Assembly (NCBI RefSeq): GCF_009017415.1
Contig: NC_092403.1
Coordinates: forward strand, 806,001-870,000
Direction of reading: 5' to 3'
Source: Aspergillus flavus
Lineage: Eukaryota; Ascomycota; Eurotiomycetes; Eurotiales; Aspergillaceae
Length of the DNA: 64,000 nucleotides
A program made the translations under genes and the position numbers. Positions 55,401 through 64,000 of this stretch are shown here, piece by piece; the first letter of the stretch is position 1; each line of letters opens with the position of its first letter. The notes beneath the pieces are model-generated. The model was not told the origin of the DNA and searched no databases. It was given only the letters and a program-made list of their open reading frames with translations.

Positions 55401-58400
55401 CTCGCTGGGCCATGACAGTGATTGTAGAGCTAGACCCTGCCTCTAACCAAACACAGTTCGGATGGCCCTTCGCGATGCGTTGCACAGCATGGTGAAAGAA
55501 TACTGGTTGTCTCATCTGTTCCGCCACATACTGCGGGCCTAGAAGTTCAGCGGATGATCTAGCCTCTGTCGTTCGCTCAAGAGGAATCTTTGGCTTCTTG
55601 AAGGTGATACTTCCTCCCACAGCTTTAAGCCCAGAGGCAATTGTGTCGACGAGACTTGAGTGGAAGGCGTTCGTCACTCGCAGTGTCTTACTGCGTATCG
55701 GAGGAGAGGTTTCAGACAGAATATCAGTCACGATGCCAATGGCCTCTTCAGAACCTGCCAAAGTGAAACTCCTAGGACCGTTGTAGCACGCAATACTTGC
55801 CGGATGGGAGCCAGTGTACACCCGGTTGGCCTGAGATAACAGTGTTTGCACAGCAATCTCGTCCGCTTCGACCGCAAGCATGGCACCGGGGTCAGATCCC
55901 CACGAGTCTCGGACCAACTGTGCTCTTCCTACCACCAGCTTCACAGTATCCTGCAAAGACAGCACGCCAGATATACACATCGCAGTAATCTCCCCGAAGC
56001 TGTGACCAACAAGTGTAGCAACTCGCTTTGATAACCCAGATTGTAACCAGGACATTGCGCAAGAATATTGCATTGCAAATAGCATTGTTTGCAAATGTTG
56101 CTGGTCTTCTACTGGTTCATGGGAGAAAATATCAGGGAAGATACTTTCAGCCCCTAGTGACTGAACTGCTCGGTCGCATTCATTCAGATGATATTGTAAA
56201 ACCTTCGTACGATCGTACAGGCTACGATCTAGCCCGATGGCTCTTGATATCTGGCCACCAAAACAGAGAATAATTTGTCGCTCAGGCTGGCAGGGAGTAA
56301 CCATTGTATCCGCCTCTGGGCCAGGAGACAGAGCCACTATTTGCGATAACGACATTTTCAATTCATCTAGAGAACCACATGTGAATGAGAATCTGTAGGG
56401 CAGCAGACGGCTGCATTGACGGTTAATGTTGAATGAAAGGTCGACGAGGCTAATACCGGTGTGAATGTCAAGGTATTTAAGAAGCCGTGCGCAGTTGGCC
56501 TTGACTGTGTTTATGGTTCGCCCGGAAATGCAGATGGGAACATTCATCAACTCTTCTGAAATACACTGGTCATGTGACGGCTGGGAGACTGGAGATTCGG
56601 TGACAACCATGACCACATTACATCCACTGGCACCGTAGTTGTTGATCAATGCTGCCTTGCGTGTAGCTCGCCAGGGTTGTAGAGCCTTCGCAATCTGCAT
56701 CGTGTCGGTTGGTTGTATGAGGTGATTCAGTGTGGAATGACTTGCCTGAGGTGGAATGTACCCGCTTTGAATTGTAGCCAAGACCTTTATGAGCGCAACT
56801 AAGCCAGAAGCACCCTCTGTGTGGCCTATGTGACCTTTCGCAGACCCGATATACACTGGCTCAGGCCTTTCAGGCCCTTCCAGGGCCTGACGAACACTTT
56901 CCCACTCAGCAGGATCCCCCACTGGCGTACCTGTCCCGTGACATTCCACCACTGATATGTCTGATAGATCTACCTGGGATTTCTTTATAACAGAATTGAA
57001 AAGGTTATATAAAGAAGGTGAGTTCGGAACGAAGATGGGTGTGTGGTTCTCATTCTGATAGACTGATGACTTGGCAATACATCCAAATATCTGATTGCCA
57101 TCCGCCAATGCATCGGAGAGTCGTTTCAAGAAGACAAAGCCCACAGCTTCCCCCCGGCAGTACCCATCTGCACTGTTATCAAATGGTTTACATTGGCCTG
57201 AGGGACTGAGAAAGCCGGCAGCTGCTAAATCCTGGAAGGCAAGAGGGTCAGTAATGACGTTGACCCCTCCGGCAAGAGCAGCATTGCAGTCACCAGCCAA
57301 AATAGCTCGACAGGCTGTATGAATGGCAACACCAGATGAGGAGCAGGCAGTATCGAGAGTCATGGCGGGGCCTGTCCAGCCAAAATGATGAGCTATCTTG
57401 CCGGCAATGAGACTCCGCATAGTTCCCGTGATGGAGAAGGCATTTGCGCGATGGGATCTGACGTGGTTTTGATAATCATCCAATGTTATTCCCAAATATA
57501 CACCAGTATGATTTGCATCAGTCTCATCCCGATCCATTCCTGTGGTGGGATTTCGATCGCTACAATAGTAGCCAGAGCTTTCAACGGCTTGGTAAGCAGC
57601 CTGCAGAGAGAGCCTTTGCGCTGGATCCATGTTGGCGGCTTCTCGAGGGCTCTTCTTGAAGAATTGATGGTCAAAGCTGTCTATGTTGCGCATCCAATTG
57701 GCATACCATTTGTAAGAGGGATCCCAGTCACCTTCGCGCCACAGCGTATGAAATTTGACTCGATCAGGTCCAACTAGCTCGTGCTGGGAGGTGCCAGTTT
57801 GTATCATGCGCGAGAACTCGTCTACGTCGTCTGCACCAGCTGTTTTGATGGACATGCCCACTATGGCAACCGTACTTTCGGTCGAGAGTGAAGGCTCGGC
57901 CTGTTGGTGTTGCTTCCCTCGAATCTCATTGTCGGGATTCGCCATATCTACAGCTGGGAGCTGCTTCACGGGCGTATTCTGGACATACTCTGTTTGTTGC
58001 GTTGGAATGTGAGAGGCAGGTGGAACAAGGGATGGAGACACAGGTGTGGTGAGCGCAGGTGTCATAGCAGCAGGGGTAGCGGCAGTAGTGGTTGGGGTAG
58101 CAGAAAGCGTTGATGTATCGATACCATTGGGAAGAGCATCGGAATGACCCAGGCGTGAGACATGAATAAATCTTGCACCCAAGGATGTTGTCAAGGATTG
58201 AGGGACACACCGGTCGGGGCCGAATGCGACAACACCTTGAGTCGAGTTCCTATGAGATAGAGGTAGCGATGCAAAGGTCCCATACCAGTTACACTCTGCA
58301 ACAAGTGTGCTTTGCACAGCTAGGTCGTGCAGACTACCCCGGTCAACTGGAGTCCCATGGCCGTCGTTCGTGTATGTCCGAAGGGCGAGGTTCGAGATAT

Positions 58401-59253
58401 CCCCTAGCTGTAAAGCGGGAGTAACTTGGCAAATCTCACGAATGCCCTGGGCAAGCGATTTGTTCTCACTGCTAGGAGAATGAATGGGCCCTTGGATGGT
58501 CGACTCGGCGACTGTCAGTCCCGCTCCCTGAAATTGACGTAGAAGACTGGACCGAATCCATTGGGCAGTTGTGGTGATTGTCACTCGTCTCTCATCAAGC
58601 CAAACAGAAATGTATGCTTGTGGGTGTACTAGGCTGATGGCCCGCTTCATTTGTTCACATTGTTCGGGATTACGCCACGCTGCAACATAAGATTTTGCCT
58701 TCCCATGTCGTGCGTCCAGCGCATCCGTAGCTGCTCCGATCATCATTGCCAAACGAATTGAAACGGAGCCATAACGTTCAAACTCAGAGCGAGTACGACT
58801 GCTGGCAACAGCGTATGCGGTCAACTGCCCTGCACACAGGCCAATGGCCTCAGAATTACACATTTCGCCTTCTTGAAGCTTGGAACTAAACTCTTGGAGT
58901 GGATCTTCACATCCTGGGTTCTTCGCTTCAACAAAACGCCAGTACTCAATCAAGCCAATAATTACCACAATGGGTAGCAGAACAGTATTTCCCAATTGAG
59001 ATGAGGTCTCATCCGCATTGAATCCTTGTCGAAGCCAGCGGTGGAAGTCCTCCAGTACCTGCCGGCCTGGGAACGAGCCATCGATGGATGGCAATTTCTT
59101 TACTAAGAGATCCCAGTAGTCGGGAAGCCCGGAAACTGCAGCAAGAATCCACTCCGCGCCTAGGTTTTGGTCGAAATAGCATTTTAGGTCTCGAATCGAG
59201 TTCCAGTTATGCTCAGGCGTGAGTGTGCCGAAAAGAAATGAAGTGCCCTGCAT
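52492..59253 (-). CDS. Non-reducing polyketide synthase SAT-KS-MAT-PT-ACP-CMeT without release domain
   Basis: Uninterrupted 2253 aa. SAT: GLCAG with active Cys ~140. KS: DTACSSSG (Cys ~637), HGTGTPVGD, GHIGHTEGAS. MAT: GHSFGE (Ser ~1085). PT: catalytic His in SSHIVAQ (~1423); where the dyad Asp is expected (DxxxQ before VGGIWVN) it has Glu (~1605). One ACP: DFGVDSLLALEL (Ser ~1786). CMeT: ILELGAGTGS (~2078). The protein ends soon after the methyltransferase fold, where azaphilone synthases such as AfoE continue ~500 residues with a reductive R domain and others with a TE. The SAT should load the HR-PKS chain and the CMeT places a methyl before PT aromatisation. Release must come from another protein. 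Confidence 0.95.
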   Translation of the reverse strand: MQGTSFLFGTLTPEHNWNSIRDLKCYFDQNLGAEWILAAVSGLPDYWDLLVKKLPSIDGSFPGRQVLEDFHRWLRQGFNADETSSQLGNTVLLPIVVIIGLIEYWRFVEAKNPGCEDPLQEFSSKLQEGEMCNSEAIGLCAGQLTAYAVASSRTRSEFERYGSVSIRLAMMIGAATDALDARHGKAKSYVAAWRNPEQCEQMKRAISLVHPQAYISVWLDERRVTITTTAQWIRSSLLRQFQGAGLTVAESTIQGPIHSPSSENKSLAQGIREICQVTPALQLGDISNLALRTYTNDGHGTPVDRGSLHDLAVQSTLVAECNWYGTFASLPLSHRNSTQGVVAFGPDRCVPQSLTTSLGARFIHVSRLGHSDALPNGIDTSTLSATPTTTAATPAAMTPALTTPVSPSLVPPASHIPTQQTEYVQNTPVKQLPAVDMANPDNEIRGKQHQQAEPSLSTESTVAIVGMSIKTAGADDVDEFSRMIQTGTSQHELVGPDRVKFHTLWREGDWDPSYKWYANWMRNIDSFDHQFFKKSPREAANMDPAQRLSLQAAYQAVESSGYYCSDRNPTTGMDRDETDANHTGVYLGITLDDYQNHVRSHRANAFSITGTMRSLIAGKIAHHFGWTGPAMTLDTACSSSGVAIHTACRAILAGDCNAALAGGVNVITDPLAFQDLAAAGFLSPSGQCKPFDNSADGYCRGEAVGFVFLKRLSDALADGNQIFGCIAKSSVYQNENHTPIFVPNSPSLYNLFNSVIKKSQVDLSDISVVECHGTGTPVGDPAEWESVRQALEGPERPEPVYIGSAKGHIGHTEGASGLVALIKVLATIQSGYIPPQASHSTLNHLIQPTDTMQIAKALQPWRATRKAALINNYGASGCNVVMVVTESPVSQPSHDQCISEELMNVPICISGRTINTVKANCARLLKYLDIHTGISLVDLSFNINRQCSRLLPYRFSFTCGSLDELKMSLSQIVALSPGPEADTMVTPCQPERQIILCFGGQISRAIGLDRSLYDRTKVLQYHLNECDRAVQSLGAESIFPDIFSHEPVEDQQHLQTMLFAMQYSCAMSWLQSGLSKRVATLVGHSFGEITAMCISGVLSLQDTVKLVVGRAQLVRDSWGSDPGAMLAVEADEIAVQTLLSQANRVYTGSHPASIACYNGPRSFTLAGSEEAIGIVTDILSETSPPIRSKTLRVTNAFHSSLVDTIASGLKAVGGSITFKKPKIPLERTTEARSSAELLGPQYVAEQMRQPVFFHHAVQRIAKGHPNCVWLEAGSSSTITVMAQRALNSTQRTSCHFQPVHIDDSDAFSNLAEATASLWKEGLSLSFWPHNAIQTAEYATIVLPPYQFEREKHWVELRSPVELIEQIKDRVRAESTIPASESTADPNQKWLFTGYKDSHVKGKRQPCFNIITASKEYQSLISSHIVAQKAGICSGMLQADLAIGALFSLHPDWVTKGITATVHDAINHAPICLDSSRVLSIEFEDQENGFWDWKIVGSSMVAPRVVHTTGRLQMRDPKDVSYQAEFRRLSRMVDHERCLAVLNARPRDNDVEILQGRSIYRAFSDVVDFGEQYRSLRWLVGRGNESAGRFSKTPQNDAWFDQLRGEHISQVGGIWVNCMSNHSRDDIFLGAEIETYMVSPDWVNRPLPDQCDVLARHLKHRNTGDYTSDSFVFDPDSGDLVQVLLGVRFTRTPRASFVRALQHMTPGLETGHPESMLGTTLQPIPMTAATPVAVAEAPKTVSPKANIHETPTRNLLTEMTELIANIVGVDIAEIGPDANLVDFGVDSLLALELQGEIKTAFSCAPDVVAILEATTIRDLVACLPIPRDMLQHEAINNAESTDDLFHEVSSLSQASDPYLSTPCESSTSGSFIPLDLLWRASDILESFSAIKGRGDQMILEHGLGNFESNIVPDTNRLCTALVVECFEELGCPLRSANPGDVLSRISFKPQHTIFVNYIYHFLEKTAQLVSLDQTGRLIRTETPTPTMSSKDMLPELLKKYPDHADFTQLTYHAGIQLASALSGLTDGNRVLMSNPEGRKLCESVYHNYPLNRIGFETIRDVIIQALKHIHIDKTPLKILELGAGTGSLTSVLLPLLGSLDIPVEYTFTDLSSSLVAQARRTLGRQYKFMKFAVQDIEKPPSKEIAGQQHIIVASNAVHATRSLEDSTRNIRQALRPDGFLMVLEMREAWPALDLTFGLYEGWWLFEDGRTHVYTSPEVWKRSLTAAGYEAVDWTDGKLPEHKYYMVVIALASAL

Positions 59254-59975
59254 GGCTGTCGTGGATTCAAAACAAGAAGAAGTAGTTTGGATAGCAGATA
59301 CAAGTTGTCATTCAGGAGGCATCATGCCAGAAGGAGCATGTTAAACCAACCCTGAGGCTCTTAGATGTCTCGTCTCCTTCTCTCGTATACAACCGAGACA
59401 AACTAGAAAGGCTGGTGGGTCTGCCATCACACGTAAGCTGATGCTGCAAATCCTTCGGTCATGTAACTATCTGCCCCGCCGCTAAATTTGACATCGCCGT
59501 CACGCTCCATCGTCTCAAATCCTTCCGGTCTTTCTGGCATCAATGTACTTTTGCTCTCAGACGGTGGGGTAACGTTCGAGGGGTAACGCTTGCCACTAGA
59601 TGCGTCTATAGTACTTTCCACGTGCGCAGTCGTGCCCATGAAGGCCAGTCTGGTCGATCATCTACCTACCGGTTGGCGGGCCTAGAGGCCCTGACCTGCA
59701 CAAGACATTAACTAAAGAGGTAATACGAACGAGCTACAGGTATCGGGAAACGTTCGACATCATTCCCACGTGAAAGGAAAGGGCAAATCAGGAATTAGCG
59801 TTGTTGCGGATGTCGGCTGATTGAATCAATGACATAGCGAAGTGCTTACCTGGGGATGATTAACTGAGAATGCGAGGTCTATATTTCAGCATCCGTTCAT
59901 CCAAAACATTCCCCGCTGCCGTGTACACTTCCCTCAGTCGACCTCAAAGCACTCGTGCATAAAGATCGATCAACC
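59254..59975. promoter_or_regulatory. Bidirectional promoter between NR-PKS and FAD hydroxylase
   Basis: 722 nt. Contains CCTACCGGTTGG at 59665-59676, matching the CCNACCGGTNGG form seen in the carrier/MFS promoter. A 70-codon minus-strand ORF at 59427-59639 (hydrophilic, no domain) may be chance. Confidence 0.5.
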
Positions 59976-61499
59976 ATGCCAATTGCTGTCACAACTGGGA
60001 CGGGTGCCGATGGTATCGCAGCTCCAGGAAGCTCAGGGATCAAGGTCCTTGTCATTGGCTGTGGGTTTGGGGGAATAGCAGCGGCTATAGAATGTTACCA
60101 CAAAGGTCATGAAGTAGTTGTATTCGAGAAGAACTCTGAAATAGGAGGACTGGGTGGGTTACTGCAGATGATGATGCATTACAACGTATATCTAACAGGT
60201 CGCAGGGGATACTCTAGGAATCTCGCAAAATGGCACTCTCCCGATCTATAAATGGGACAATGGAATGGTTCAGCAGAAAGCCGCTGAAATCTGTTGCAAC
60301 TACGCAACGCACAAGATCCATACCAGCAAGGGAGAACTGCTGTTGAGTCACCCGATGAAGGGCTATTCTGCCGGATCAGGGTACACTGGACGACGGGGCG
60401 ATCTGTTGTTATGCATGTTTGAATATTTTCAAAAGCTCGAGATTGAGTTACATCTGAATGCCAACGTCAAGGAGTTCTTTGAGACAGATGACTCTGCTGG
60501 AGTTATCGTTAACAGCCAGCGGTGGGAAGCGGACGCGGTGATCTGTGCGGATGGTGTTCATTCTGCAGGGCGTCATTTTGTGCTGGGTAAGGAAGACCTT
60601 CCACGCCCTAGTGGGTATGCCATCTATCGAGCCTGGTTTGTTCCAGAGCCGTCGCTACGTGAAAACCCAGCAACCTCTTGGATTCCGCTTCCCGGTGGCG
60701 AGGACACGGTGATGAACTTCATCGGTCCCAATGTGCACACTCTTATTGCAACAGTCAAGCGCAATACGGGCATTACTTGGGTGCTGACACATCCCGATGA
60801 GTATGATATCGAGGAATCATGGACCCACCCTGCCAAGCTTGAGGATGCTCTCAAGGTGGTGGAAGGTTGGGATCCAAGAATTGCGGAGATTTACAAAATC
60901 ACACCCCCCGATCAGTTGTTCGATCACAAGATTATCTACCGAGATCCTCTTCCAACCTGGGTCTCTTCCAAAGGCCGTATAGCTTTGATAGGCGACGCCG
61001 CGCATTCATACGTTCCTACCTCTGCTCAAGGAGCAACTCAAGCTGTTGAGGATGCCGCCACAATCGCGGTCATGTTGGAGCTCGCTGGGAAATCGCAGGT
61101 TCCACTCGCTTTGCGTACTATGGAGAAAATGAGGTAAGCCATGTCAGCACGCCTATCCAGTGGAAACATTAAACATAAGAATTTAGATATGAACGGTGCA
61201 AGATTGGGCAGTTGATGGGTCTAGAAACCCGGGATATTTGGGTTAAAACAGATTGGGAAGCAGTGAGAAAAGACCCGCAGCTTCTTGCGCAACCTAGACC
61301 TAATTGGCTCCTCAACCATGACCCCCAAGCTTACGCATATGAAGAGTTCGAAACTGCAGCTAATTCAGTTCTTACTGGGTGCGCGTATACGCCAAGGAAC
61401 ATACCGTACGAAGGTTCCAACCACCGTGCAACGGATTTCGAGGACGAGAAATGGGGTGATAGACACAAGGAAAGTCCAGATATTGGCGTCAAGGTATAA
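59976..61499 (+). CDS. FAD-dependent monooxygenase (salicylate-hydroxylase-like), tailoring enzyme
   Basis: Exons 59976-60153, 60206-61133 and 61187-61499 (introns 52 and 53 nt) give 472 aa. The start is the ATG before PIAVTT; the longer ORF opens with GTG. FAD Rossmann motif VLVIGCGFGGIAAA with Glu at the end of strand 2 (VVVFEK), then LGDTLGISQNG across the first splice. DAVICADGVHSAGR is the DG motif, and LIGDAAHSYVPTSAQGATQAVEDA is the GD motif for FAD ribose. Group A flavoprotein hydroxylase, of the type that hydroxylates or dearomatises the ring in asperfuranone, azaphilone and tropolone pathways (AfoD, AzaH, TropB). Divergent to the NR-PKS, so probably co-expressed. Confidence 0.9.
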
Positions 61500-61626
61500 A
61501 TGAAAAAAGAACAAAAAAAATAAAAATAAAAATTAAAATAAAAATAAAAAAAAAAAAAAAAAAGAAAGAAAGAAAGAAAAAATGAATATAAACATTTTGT
61601 TGAGTCAGGAAGAAACAATGGTATCT
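61500..61626 (+). repeat. A-rich low-complexity tract between convergent genes
   Basis: From 61501 to about 61581 almost only A, with interspersed T or G (AAAAT and AAAG units). It separates the stop codons of the hydroxylase and the carrier gene, which are 127 nt apart. Confidence 0.85.
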
Positions 61627-62695
61627 TTACTCGGTAAGGCCCAATAGTCGTTTCATTCGATCATAGACGTAGAAACTCGTCGCCACCATGGGAGCCATTT
61701 TCACGTAACCAATTGTCAGGCCAACATAGAAGCCCTTGACTCCTCTCTCCATAAGTACGCGACGAGCTGTCTCTAAGATTCCTAATCTACTGCCAACCAC
61801 GCTTCCGACTTGCATTCGTCGCCGAAGGATATCGATGGGGTAAGCAACTGTTTGAGCAACAATGCCAGCGATTGCACCGCAACAAAGCTGCGCAACTGCC
61901 GTCAGTCGAGTTGATGATCCCTTTTCAAGAGCATAAGGCGCAAACAAAGGTGAGCGCAGCTGATCTCTCATTAAATCGTGGGTTACGAATGAGGTGCCGG
62001 CATAGGGAAGTATGCCTAGCATAGTCGGGCCAATTCCTTGATAAAGATTTAATAAACTACCTTTACCGCCGCTTTCAAAGTAAATTCTTCGACTAATCCT
62101 GAACCAAGAGGAATGCCTGTGCTGTTCTGTTTCAAAGGCAAGACGGATACGGATCAACTCAAGAGGATATGTAAAGGCGGTGGAGATGGCACCCGCCGTA
62201 CTCCCGCAGAAGAATCGATGAAACGGTGTGTCTCTCTTGGGTGATATGATGATTACACGTTGGAGTTGTTCGTATGCCAAAAAGTTAATACCAGCATATG
62301 GAAAAACGCGGATCAGACTCGCCGCGTGGCCTTTGAAAAGTGCAGGCACCCCATGGCTCGTCCGAATATGACTGATAGCCTCGATGAAACCATTCCACCG
62401 GGTTGAATACGGCAGGAAATGCGGATTCGACGTTTGAAAGAGAATCTTGATTCTCTCCATCGGAGCAACAATCGTCTTTGCCTAGATACACCTTGCGTCA
62501 GTGATAGACCCTGAATAGTGAGAAGGGAAAACTCACTGCGCAGCCTGCAACACCTCCCGCTACTCCATTTCTCCAATCAAAACCCCGGTTTCGGCTGGAA
62601 TTGTCCGATTCTAAGCCATGATTATCACGGTGACTGTTTCTTGTCACATTGGATGAATCTTCTACGAGCGAACCAGAAGGACTAGTGCCACCCAT
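61627..62695 (-). CDS. Mitochondrial carrier family protein, Leu5/CoA-carrier-like
   Basis: Exons 62695-62537 and 62481-61627 (55-nt intron) give 337 aa from MGGTSP; the ORF extension starts with TTG. Three tandem carrier repeats are visible, each with a Px[D/E]xx[K/R]x[K/R] signature: APMERIKILFQ (joined across the splice to GGVAGCAAKTIV), YPLELIRIRL and YPIDILRRRM. Six transmembrane helices are implied. AGGxAGCAAKTIVAPxxRxKILFQTSNPH is close to the yeast Leu5/human SLC25A42-SLC25A16 group, which moves CoA or its precursors into mitochondria. It sits inside the cluster, between the hydroxylase and the efflux pump. Acyl-CoA supply, precursor trafficking or target protection are possible, none proven. 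Confidence 0.88.
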
Positions 62696-62973
62696 TCCGC
62701 GAGAATGAGCAGTTGACGATCGGAGGGATTGTGGGGCTGATTTAGAAAGTCGAGACCACCTACGGAGACAATAGTTATCCAACTACGCTAGTGTATGGCA
62801 CGTGATGATTAGCCAATAGGGTTCCCCTCTGCACTGCCCAGTGACTCCCCATTGGACCACGTCCAAGGGGCTGAATGTATGGGCAAATCCACACAACCTG
62901 GCCATGGCAGGAATGACCGCCAATACAGACCGGACATTGCACGGCGTTAAGGTGATCCCCCTTTTACCCCACC

Positions 62974-62991
62974 GACCCCACCGGTGGGGTC
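62974..62991. promoter_or_regulatory. 18-bp perfect palindrome GACCCCACCGGTGGGGTC
   Basis: Exact inverted repeat with CCG/CGG-containing core CCCACCGGTGGG. Related cores occur in the NR-PKS/hydroxylase promoter (59665-59676) and, as a half site, upstream of the HR-PKS (50670). Candidate site for a cluster regulator. Confidence 0.6.
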
Positions 62992-63020
62992 ATGATCCAC
63001 AGATTAACCGGGAAGGACCC

Positions 63021-63036
63021 GCGATAAGCTTATCGC
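63021..63036. promoter_or_regulatory. 16-bp perfect palindrome GCGATAAGCTTATCGC with paired GATA sites
   Basis: Exact inverted repeat. Contains GATAAG on both strands, the binding sequence of fungal GATA factors such as AreA, so nitrogen or light/iron-responsive control is possible. Confidence 0.55.
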
Positions 63037-63682
63037 CTTCAAGTCTTTCTCTCTTTCTTGACCCCTAACTCCGACAACTAAACAAGGGTCTCTGTGATAT
63101 TAATTGTATGGATCAATCTAGGGTTATGATCTGGTGCCACTCATTTGCCAGTGTATTGACCTGCTGGCTATTTATAGGAACTTAACCGAGCCCGGTTTGT
63201 TATTTTATATATATCGCTAAACGGGTGCTTCTGTGGTACTCTTTCTTATGTCTTAAAAGGTTACATATACTCTGTACGTACTGTAGTAAGCTGGGATCTC
63301 TTTTATTAGAATAATCATACAACCTTTTCTAGGTGGACAAGTTAGTAGATGACGGAATTGAGTTAAAAATCAAACGACCGTGATACCAAGTTCTATTAAG
63401 CATACCCCTGTACTTGGGTTACTGTACGGTTCAGTTCATAATTTTTCTTTTTCTTCTTTTTTCTCACGGATTTTGTCACGCCCGGAGCTGGCTATCTCCG
63501 GGGACAATGAATAGTATTTTCTTTTTCCTCTCGTTTATCCCCTAACTCCGGTCACTGGAGTATGTTTTGACAACTGCTAGAATTCAAGTGTGCGAGCCTA
63601 GCGTATTCTAGAATAAAACTCTTTACCCTACCTAAATGATTCTCTGAGCGCCGGATTTGTCTCCACACCATTACGATTCAAG

Positions 63683-64000
63683 ATGATAGTTGACGCAAGT
63701 GCTGATCACGCTCCAGAGCAGCACTCGCTTCATGAAAAGAAATCTCCCGGACTCCAGGATACAAACCTCGACCAGCAATCCTCAACCTCGCCGAGCGATG
63801 AAGGTGAATATCCGACCGGCTTACGACTAACTTTCGTTGTTGTTGCTTTGATCTTGGCGATTTTCTTGACTTCTTTAGACTTCGTGAGTTCGACGTTTTC
63901 TTTGGGACAATCCCACAGGGTTTAGCAACACTTACATAGATCTTTTCCCTTAGACCATTATTGCGACAGCTATTCCACGTATTACCGATGACTTTCATAG
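63683..64000 (+). CDS. MFS drug-efflux transporter (DHA2-like, 14-TMS), 5' end only
   Basis: Exon 1 is 63683-63883; a 70-nt intron (63884-63953) leads to exon 2, which is cut by the window edge. The hydrophilic N-terminus with Ser/Gln/Glu-rich sequence is followed by the first helix TFVVVALILAIFLTSLDF. Across the splice this joins TIIATAIPRITDDFH, giving the LDxTIIxTAIPxI motif diagnostic of 14-helix drug:proton antiporters. Homologues (for example AfoB) sit in polyketide clusters as product exporters. Confidence 0.85.

Larger units (their letters stand above)
62696..63682. promoter_or_regulatory. Bidirectional promoter between mitochondrial carrier and MFS efflux gene
   Basis: 987 nt. Contains two perfect palindromes (62974-62991 and 63021-63036), listed separately. 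No gene; the ORF at 62841-63068 is accidental. Confidence 0.55.

Noticed and set aside
61500..61600. A-rich tract as a retroposon poly-A tail
   Set aside because: No target-site duplication or retroposed coding sequence recognised; both flanking genes contain introns.

Overview
The window is from a filamentous ascomycete, most likely Eurotiales (Aspergillus/Penicillium type). Genes carry short GT-AG introns of about 46-92 nt, lie on both strands without operons, and belong to typical mould families: HR-PKS and NR-PKS, FSH1-type hydrolase, AA11 LPMO, HeLo-domain protein, kinase-TPR protein and fungal C2H2 regulator. I saw no rRNA, tRNA or CRISPR. Exon junctions were assigned by hand from splice signals, reading phase and family motifs. 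Layout: (1) 1-12.4 kb is an accessory block of enzymes: secreted DUF1593 nucleoside-hydrolase-like protein, Gfo/Idh/MocA dehydrogenase, flavin monooxygenase, aldo-keto reductase, TIM-barrel isomerase/epimerase-like protein and a class II O-methyltransferase whose SAM-motif intron appears to lack an AG acceptor. (2) 13-22 kb is a decayed region: a frameshifted, truncated HeLo gene meets tail-to-tail a truncated kinase-TPR gene, followed by an F-box-like gene, an AA11 LPMO and an N-truncated UPF1/NAM7-type helicase relic with two nonsense codons. (3) 23-33.5 kb holds an SDR and a putative catabolic neighbourhood: C2H2 regulator, MFS transporter, HpcH/HpaI aldolase, RidA-like protein (apparent 1-nt frameshift) and a 2OG-Fe(II) oxygenase. 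Its two bidirectional promoters share a GAGGAG/CTCCTC palindrome. (4) 34.5-42.5 kb holds an eIF5A paralogue whose hypusine loop is deleted, a prolyl-4-hydroxylase-like protein, an alpha/beta hydrolase, an SDR pseudogene and two unrecognised ORFs.
(5) From 42.9 kb to the right edge is a biosynthetic gene cluster: HR-PKS (KS-AT-DH-CMeT-ER-KR-ACP), FSH1-family hydrolase, NR-PKS (SAT-KS-MAT-PT-ACP-CMeT with no TE or R domain), FAD-dependent hydroxylase, a mitochondrial carrier and the first exon of a drug-efflux MFS transporter that runs off the window. The expected logic is that of asperfuranone/azaphilone-type clusters. The HR-PKS makes a methyl-branched reduced chain, the SAT domain of the NR-PKS loads it, the NR-PKS extends, cyclises and C-methylates it, the hydrolase probably supplies release in trans, the FAD enzyme hydroxylates the ring and the MFS exports the product. 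The missing release domain, a PT catalytic Asp-to-Glu change, the mitochondrial carrier and a shared CCNACCGG promoter motif make this the most interesting part of the window.
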